Source of the DNA: Plotosus lineatus
Taxonomy: Eukaryota; Chordata; Actinopteri; Siluriformes; Plotosidae
Assembly (NCBI GenBank): GCA_024760905.1
Contig: CM045735.1
Location: 11,632,249 to 11,696,248, forward strand
Direction: 5' to 3'
DNA: 64,000 bases
Position 1 is the first letter of the stretch; each line of letters begins with the position of its first letter. The translations under genes and the position numbers were made by a program. The notes beneath the pieces are model-generated. The model saw nothing but the letters and a program-made list of their open reading frames with translations, made no database searches and was not told the DNA's origin. Shown here in pieces: positions 43,301 through 52,800 of the stretch.

Positions 43301-43796
43301 ATTTCACTGCTTGCAGCTTATAATCCGCAGAAAAAGTTTTTTTTTGGGGGGGGGAAATGACATTTCTTTAGTGGTGGATGAGCAGGTACTGATACCCAAG
43401 CCAAGAGTGCCCTCTTGTGGTTGTGAGTGTAAAAATAACAAACATGTGAAATCATGTTTGTTATGATGACAAACAGAATATGTAATAATTTCACATACAA
43501 GTCACTCTGGAGTACAAGTCACACCTTCAGCCAAAGTATGGGGGGGGGGGGTGCGACTTGTAATCTGGACAATAAGGTACACAATATTTTTGTTTTTCCA
43601 CAATGGTCACTATGCAGTTAGGCAATCACACTGCCATTGATTTTTCTGATGTTTTTTGGTGAGAACACTGGCAATAGTACAAGTTTACCACCAACCATCA
43701 TTGTTCACAGCCTTCATGTTGTTGGGGAAGAGGGCAGGGGATTTAAAAAAAAAAAAAATTAATTAAAAAAAAAAAATCAAACTACCAGAATAAATA

Positions 43797-43834
<38 letters not shown>

Positions 43835-46800
43835 TGTCATAGAAAGTTTTATATTCCATATCGCTGTTCTTCATCTAGTACATGTCTGAGCCATAAAAAG
43901 AAAAAGGGTGTAGTTCTTACATCTATATTCTGTCAGATGCACATACTTGTAGATTTGAGCACCATTGATTGACGGGGAAAACCTCAATTACATCATTAGT
44001 TGATTTTATTCTATTTCCACAATGTTACTGAGTCTCTACCCCACTAACTAAAGAAACAATGCTATTATTAGTAATCTAATCCCAACATAAAAAACCAAAA
44101 CAAAAACAGGTCACATTTTATTACATACTGTTGCAAAGTTATTTGTTCTACATCACTGAAACCCAGCTCATAATGTGTATAATCAAACGTTATGTGGGAA
44201 ATACAAGTGTAGTGAGACAGAACTAATCCTCACCTTGTGTGGCAAAGCGCAAGAACAGCTTATTGCCTTTAAATGGTTTAGTTGTAGGGCGCAAGTCATT
44301 GCGCAGCAGAGACTCATGCTCTGCCTGAGACAGCTGATCTGTCTGTAAAATACAGAAAACATTAAGCTTAACTCCCATCACATGTTCTCAAATATCACAT
44401 TAAACTTGCTTTTAACTTTATAAGCAATTAACTTACCTGGGAACTTCCTTGTGATGGTTTTTTCTCCAAGTCCTCACTGTCACTGGCTTTGCCATCACTG
44501 TCCTCACTGCTTTTGTCTGCCTTCACCACCACATCCTCATCATCCTCCTCAACCTCCCCTTCCTCTTCATCTGAGCCATGATTTCGCCTCACTAAAAAAA
44601 ATATTACATATGGATGTCAATATGGGTTTAATCACGAACTGAACCACAGTATTAACTGTAGTATTGAACTGTAGTATTAAAGTCATTTTCAATTATTATT
44701 CCAGTACAGTACCTCAGTTAAGGTTTAGAATGTTTGTGTGTGTCTATTTTCTGCACTTACTCACTTGAAAGATCAGATATCCGGATAAGCCGCACTTCGT
44801 CTCACAAGCTCCGTGTGTCACTTGCGACAAACGCCTCACATTCAAAGGGGAGTTAAGCAGCATGCTTTAATTGAGGTGAGTGTGCGGTTTGTGTTTATAG
44901 GGAGTAGATGAGAGGACTTAATTCAGGTGTGAACTGCATTCAGCTCAGCCACACCCCTCAGCTGGAGCGGGGAGAAAACACTGAATCCCACGACTCGGAA
45001 GGTACCAGACCAATGAGTAAGACCGTCTATAGAATGTGTTTAAGAAGCATACTTTAGCGCATGTAATAGATACATAGCATTTTACTTCCGGATGATCATT
45101 CGCACATGTAATATGATACATGGGGTTTTACTTCCAGGTACAGAACTTGCGGATTATCTTGATTTGCGGCAGGGGCCCCCGCGAATAACGAGGGCCTACT
45201 GTAATACAAATGCTTCCTAGTTTACTCTTTTTTCATGCAAAATTTTGTGACAAGAGAAAACCTCATTATTTTCATGCCCTGTCGAGTTTCTACTAAGGTC
45301 TAATAACCACATGAATCAGAGCAAAGGTGCACACATGACGAACCACAGAATTTACATGTGAGCAGCAAAATTGGTAAACAAGCACCAGACTTAAAACGAG
45401 ATCGGTGATGTACCTGACTTTTCCTGTCCGTGTCATATAAGGTGTATCTTGTGCTCACACTGATCAGTGATGTATCGGGATTTATTGACTTTAGATAAGG
45501 AAAAGTTAAACATTTAAAGCTCCATCAGTTGGAATCGTGTAACTAATTACATAATTATTACCAAATGCTATTATTAGTGAATAGAAGGCCATTCATTCTT
45601 TTCTTGTTACATACTGAATTTTGAGTCATCCTACTGAGATTTGATGATGCTACTTCTCCAAGGAATATTATCTACCAGAGTTTAATGAATATTGGCCTAA
45701 TACATTAGAAAAGGAAAAACTTTTTTTTTTTAAATCTGTGGAATATGTAAAAGGTGAGTGTCACACATATCATTACCAATGTAATGATCAGACCCATATA
45801 TATAAATTACAATGTCTATGAAGCCAACTGTTCTTCATGTAAATGTGTTCCCAGTGTCTAGAAGCCTGTCAGGACTAACCTCTCTCCTCTTGGACTGGCA
45901 GGTCAGGGGTTTTGGAACGAATGGAGTGAGAGTCTTTTTTGTCAGGCATCCGGCTCATGTTAATCAAAGCTCGGGTTGAAGTTATGTCATCCAGCCAAAC
46001 CACATTACCTAAAATTTGGCAGAAAGTCTCGGAGATTATAAATATATTGTATGTATAGCAATTACAGTCAAAACAGCAATAATGTACAGGGTACTGAACT
46101 TACATGATGCATCATCAATCCACTCAATATGTGCCGGAGGATATTCCTGAAAGTAACTAAACACATCCTGGGTGCTCATGTCATCCACACCACTCAGGTG
46201 CAAAGCCTCCAGTCGGATCTTAGGAATTGCTAAAAGGAGAAAAAAGTTTGACATGCAAGTTACGTATTTATTTTTACCTCATTTTTAAAAATTTGAAAGG
46301 ATTATATTTGATCTAAGACAGAGTCACAGAGACACGCCCCTTACACTGATTTCACTCAATTACTTTCCAAGATGCTTAATCCAGTTAGGTTCGCGGATAG
46401 GCTGGTGCCAATCTCAGCTGACTCTGGGCAAAGACGGGTTAAACAGTTCGCCAGGCCATTGCAGAACAAACACACATCTTACCATTCACACTCACTTTCA
46501 CACCTTGGGGCAATTTGGGACCCGCCAATCACTTGCTACAAATACAGTTTTCCACATACAGACTTTATATGGGATCGTTACCCAACCCATTTTAGAAATG
46601 TATGACCAAGATCTGTCCGGTAAATGACAAATAAATTCCTGGTCCTGTTATGGCACATTATGTTTGGTATTATTTATCTATTTTCCTGGAATACGGGTAA
46701 AAAAAAAAAAAAAACGAGCTCTGGAACGCTGAGCCTTCTCACTATAGACAATTTTAATTTGTATATATTACAACAATGTGCAGCATGTGAGATGAATCAC

Positions 46801-49800
46801 CACTGTAATATTATTTTAATACAACCTCTTGAGTTCTGTCGCTATAGCCAATATGGGGAAGATATAGTGCTTTCCCTCCAAGTGTGTTAGACCGCCCCCA
46901 AATACACATACGCAGTAGTTCGAAAAGAAGCAGGTAGCTAGCGTTGTCCGTCATGGAGGGGGCGTGTGCAGGCTTTCACCCCGTCCTGGTCGGTGGTGGT
47001 CGAACGGGAAGGCAATACTTGATGGATGGGAATTGGATACAACTAAATTAAGGAGAAAATGGGGGTAAATAAAATTTTTTACTGTGCACTGCAAATGTAG
47101 TGGATTTTAATACATGTAAGTGGTGCAAATTTCAATGCATTCCGAAATTACATGTAGCGGACCAGAGGTAATGCCGGGCCTTTACATCAACCACAACTCT
47201 GAAGCAAGTCGGCAGATTATTAGACCTAAACTGACAGAACAACATCCATCGCATTCAACTAGTTTCCTCTTGACACAGTTTACTGCCTGCTGCTCACATG
47301 CCTAAGGGTTGTGGGTGTAAGAACGAGTTGAATTCAGAGGTAAAATTCCCCACTCTCTCTTCACGGTGTGTGAATGTGTGTGTTGAGATTTTTTCAAACA
47401 ATTCCTGAGCCCCAGTCTTAGTTCTGCGTGAAGTAAAGGCCAGCAAGAATTCAGCTCTTATTTCCAGCAAAAAGCCTGGCTTATAATTTAATAAAATCTG
47501 CAGAGCAGCTGCGGCCTCCTGCAATAACGCACACAACAGCAAGACAGTCATGTGTAATGATTTTAAGACTGATAAATGTGGACATTAAATTAATAACTAA
47601 TTTCATACTAACAATTTATTTCTTTTGACATGATGGCGAGTTAACCATTAACCAGAATATCTTGATCCTTCACGTGACTAGTTTTCACCGTCTTCTCTAC
47701 CATGCTAAATTTCCCATGTTTCCCAGACAGTAGAAATGAACCCTAAAACCTAAAGTGACCGACGCAGCAATGCTTTAGCCTCTCCAGTGCTTTCACTTCC
47801 TGATATAAACAGTTTGCTCACACGGGTTCAAATATTATTCTCCAGGTACTGAGCTGACTGCCTCCTTCATTCATGACAACTTTTCTTACCTAAAATTCTT
47901 ACCTAAATACCGCTGTGAATACCCTCCTCACAAACGACTCACTTTGAGCAACAATGGGCCAAGTCCATTTTTGTAAATTTTGAGTTAAGTACAGAATCGA
48001 ATAGAGAAATGTTAAATCTTTCAGATAAACACTTGTAGCTATTTCACTGATAGACTAGTGCAATAGTGGGCCAAGTCCAAAATCCAAGATGGCGGCACCC
48101 AAGTGTGAAGCCTCCATATTTCAGAAAAAAGAGGTTCTTCAGTTAACAGAGGACTCAGAAAGTAAGTATTACTTTAGCTACTACAGTGGTACCTCGGTTC
48201 TCGAACGCATTTTTCGGAACACAGTTGACGGAAGAGCTTCTGCATTTTTACATGGAAAACAGGTGCAAATACTACGGAAAAGTGGAAATTCTTATACCAC
48301 TATTTCACTGGACTACAGCATGTAAGGATCGTGTAGCGGAAAGGCGCAGAACCCAGTCTACAGAAGAGCTTCGGCATTTTTACACGGAAAATTGTGAAAA
48401 TCTTACAGAAAAGTGGGAATTCTTACACTCTCGGAACATTCACAGCAGTGCGGAACAGGTACAGCAAAGTACACCAAAGTGACCCCACGAAACACTCATG
48501 GAATATTTTGGCCTGCTGGAAGCAGACGGAAGTGGAGGAAGACTTGAGGAATAATTACAGAATCACACAGAATGACACGGAAGATGAAGGAATAATTGCA
48601 GAATGTTTGCGGATGACAACATTTTGCTCCACTGAAATGGGGGGTATAATGCACAGATTTTAACCAAATGAGGGCCTTGGGCAAACAACAACAAAAAGAT
48701 TAAATAATGTTTACATTTATGAGATAGTTCTCTCATAATTATGACTTAGCCAACTCATAACTATATTGTAATAAAGATAGTGAACCCCAACCAAACTGGA
48801 GACAAACATTTAAATGTTCTGCAGGAATTTTCTGTTTATGACTTACTACCTCGCAAGTATGACCTAGCATCACATAATGATGACTTACTGCCTCGTAATT
48901 ATGCCTTGAAGTCTCATAAGCATCTCAGCAGGATTACTTTCTACATCAATTATGGCACAAAATCGCAATGATGACTGACTCTCTCAATGACACATGTAGA
49001 AGAAAGGCCTACTTCTGTAAGAACTACATAAACCATATTACAATATAAACCATGTTAACATACGAGGTACTTAATTATTTAATATAAAACATGATGAGAT
49101 GATGCATTAAAAATAATTATAGGGTCATTTAAATGTTTGTAAAAAACACAAAGGCAGGTCAGCTTTCTCTGAGTACCAGAGATACAGGACAATGCCACTT
49201 AAAGACAGGCAGGAATTAAAGGGTTAAGCAATAACGAAGGTAGTTTTCCTCAGGTAAAGTCAACAAAGTGAAAAAAGCCTCAAGAAAACAAATCTCGCAA
49301 GGCCAAAATTTAATGCTGATGAAAAAGGAAAGCACGGTACAAAAAGTGAATACACGAGAGATGCTCAGAAGGTTGCTTGGTCTTGCTCATCTGATCACAC
49401 TTTTTTATGCGGAATAACGAAGCGTTTTTGCCAATTTTTCTTTTCGACCGAATAAATGGTTCCTGATTTGAAACCAGGTATGTCGTTCATTTTCTTTATC
49501 TGCTTAATTCTCATTAGGGTCACGGAGAGTCTGGCACCCGTCCCAGCCGACTCCATGCGAGGGCAGTGTACACCCTGGACAGCTCGCCAGGCCAGGGCGG
49601 AAACAAGGTGACGGCCATGGAGCTACTTTTGTCGAAAGTCAGCAATGGTTCTTTTACAGCCGCACACCATAGACAACGAGAGACATGGCCGGCCTTTGAT
49701 AACCCAGTTAGCTGCACTGGGGGTAAGCAATGACAACTTGCGGAGAGTGGGGTTTGAACCCCCAGCCTTAGGGGCAGTGATCCGGCACCTTTACCACTAG

Positions 49801-52800
49801 GACACCACTCCCCAAATCACATGTGAGCCACTCCACCGAAAGTAGGCTCTTGGGTCCAAAAAGGAAAAATGAGATTTTTACAGTCAGATAGAGGAGGCCC
49901 AACGCTGCAAAATGCAGCAAAAAGTTTGTCAATACCTTGAAAACTGACCGAGCTATGCCATTTCTTGTGTCAGCATTCAACAAAAAATTTCAAAAGACGT
50001 TTTAGAGAAAAACTACCAGGAAGACCTAGAGGAAGACCAAAGAGAAGATTTATGGATGTGGTGAAGGCGGACATGAAGGTCATTGGAGTAAGAGTAGAAG
50101 ATGCAGAGGATAGGGAGAGATGGAGGCAGATCATTTGCTGTGGCGACCCCTGAAGGGAACAGCCGAAAGGAAAAGAAGAAGTTTTAGAGAAAAATGAGAA
50201 CAAAGATTGCCCTTCTTCCAAGATCATTAGTCCTGAGCAACCAAACATTTTTATGCACTTCAGCCATATAAACTTTTATAAAACATGTCTAGGAAGAGTT
50301 TTATGAAGAGATGATAAGAGAAATCATCATCATTTTAATCGGAGAGGCCCTTTTTAAACCCATCAGTCACCGTGGTAAGTCCCAAAAATTAACAAAAAAA
50401 AAAAACAACCCCCTCCCCCCATTTCTGTTTATTCCAATAAGATCAGTATGTATCTTTTTGAGCATTATATAAAGAGTCCAATGCCTTCAAATGATACTGA
50501 TTGATAAAAACCACTGTCAGGTTCAAACAATCACACTGAAATTAAGAAAACTACATATAAGATAACCATATAACAAAAACTCTCTGATCTCTTTATACAA
50601 GTAAGCTTCATCAACTCTGCCCTCATCATTATCATCTTCATCTATATCATGTTCAGCAGATAAAACCACATCATCTTCACAAACACCACTCATCACACTT
50701 TTATTAACAGATGCCTCTTCAACATCAAAATCTTCATCAACACAGCTGGCATCATCATCAGTTTGTTTATATGTAAAAGCTATGAAACATTTAAGTATTT
50801 TTCAGGTCTTGACCAATTTTTGTACAAAACTAAACAACCCACAATCCAGCATGTCCAGTCCAGACAAAATTACACACAAATCAAATGATCAAAAAAATTC
50901 CATGATCAAATTTTGCATGCAGAGAACAATACCAATACTCGTACAATACTCATTAAGTTTATAAAGTACATAATACTGAGCATATCGGATTTTCTTTGAC
51001 TGAATTGCAATGGAATCATGTCTTTTTCTTCATATTCCAGCAGACCTAAGGTATCACACACACACACTCACACAGACTGTAAACTGTAAGCAGTGGGTGA
51101 CTGCTCATTTGTGCATCTATCACATTTGCCCCACTCCCTTCATATATTTTCTTCCATTCAAATTGCACTAGTTCATCTGGATGCTGCTCATTTAACTGTT
51201 TGCACACTGTTTTTGTAGTTTTATGAGGGCACTCATCAGAAAAATGGAAATAAGACATTTTTAGTGAGTTATAGTCAATTTCATGGGCAGTGGTGGTCTA
51301 GTGGATAGGGCGCAGGATCGCTGATCCTAAGGTTGGGGGTTCGAGCCCCCACCAGGTTGTCACTGCCTCCCCCCCAGTGCAGCTAACTGGGTTATCAAAG
51401 GCAGGCCATGTCGCTCATTGACTATGGTGAGAGGCATGTAAAAGAACCTTTGCTGACTTTTCGTAAAGAGTAGGCTGCAAAGCCGTCAGCATGTTTCTAC
51501 GACCTGGAGAGGGATGGGCTCCGCCAGGCCAAATCAGCCCAAGTCTCGCCATGAAGGCACCCCAACGACATCCTCAGATGTTAAGGGATAACTGAAGTGA
51601 AGAAGTTGATTTCATGTGAGCAAGTGATAGTTGAATACTTGTTTTAATAGTTTATTCAAAAATCCGAATTTCAATAAAAAATGACCACTTTTACTTTTTT
51701 GGCCATTTTCTCGAAAGTAGTTCGTGTGACAAGAGCCTACATTCGGTGGAGCGCCTCACATATGTCTCTTGGTGAATTGATCTGCACCTGCAAAACAATG
51801 GTAAGGTAAAGTCCGTTGGGCTTTTTACACCCGAGCGATAATTGCTCATCAGGCCGGTGCTTATCCCTGGTTTCCATAGCGTGAAGCGACTAGGAGTACA
51901 ATTCCTCCTGGATGGGACACCAGTCCATCGCAGGTTACCTTCCCAGTATATTTTTACTGGTACCATTTATACTGCTGGGTGAACAGAGGTCCACTTGTGG
52001 TTGAGACCTTACCCAGTGGTCTTAGCACAGTGGGGGTCTAACTGGGATTCAAACACACAACCTCCTGGTCATGAGTGCAGCACCCGAACCACTACACCAC
52101 CGGTCTCACTACAAAACAATGACATCGCATTTATGATGACTAATTACCTCAAGGGTGAGCTACTTGCCTTGTAATGATTAATTCATTTTCGGAAAGGCTT
52201 AATCCTAATTAGGGTCACTAGTGCCCATCTTCGGCTTACCCTGGACAGCTCATCAGGCCATCACAGGACCAACACTCACATCTCGAGGCAATTTAGAGCA
52301 GCCAATTAGCCTAATGTGCATGTTTTTGGACAATGGGAGGAAAACAGAATACCAGGAGGAACCTACGCATGCAAGGTGAGCATGATGACCTGCACCCTGA
52401 TAATTGTGACTTACAAGTTGATGTGTGCCCCCCCTCCTTTTCTATTGGTGGAAATGGGCTTCCCTAGAACTCAATACAATCGAATAGTCAGAAGAACGTG
52501 TCATCACCAAAGCATCTCTCACCCTTCTTGATCAGCTCTCTGTCCAGTAACACATTTCTCTGAGAGACACTGTCTTCAGCACGGAAGTGGAATCGCCTGG
52601 CTCTCTTCTCCTTTTTCTCAATTGCTTCCTGATTGAAACAGTCGCACAAAAGAGTCGAGTCTGTACACATGTCGACCCCAACAATGCAAAAATACTCCTC
52701 CGATTTAAAAACTCTGTGAGAGGAAGTGAGAGATGAATACCTTGGATGTCACGTCAATGCCAGTAATAAAAGCTCCTGCCTTGTTTTCATATCGTCTGCT

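Larger units (their letters stand above)
49817..51762 (-). mobile_element. Unclassified TIR transposon, copy 2, about 1.95 kb
   Basis: The terminal inverted repeats pair over about 35 bases: left 'cacatgtgagccactccacc', right 'ggtggagcgcctcacatatg', each followed inward by GTAGGCTCTTG or its complement. The minus strand reads MSYFHFSDECPHKTTKTVCK and on to SSHPLLTVYSL (51258-51060). Further along it has an acidic block with DDDDASCVDEDF and EEDDNDEG-like text (about 50760-50590) behind an acceptor-like 'acatataaacaaac' region. A LINE fragment (50013-50180) and a SINE-1 type C (51285-51605) are nested in it. No superfamily could be assigned. Confidence 0.72.
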
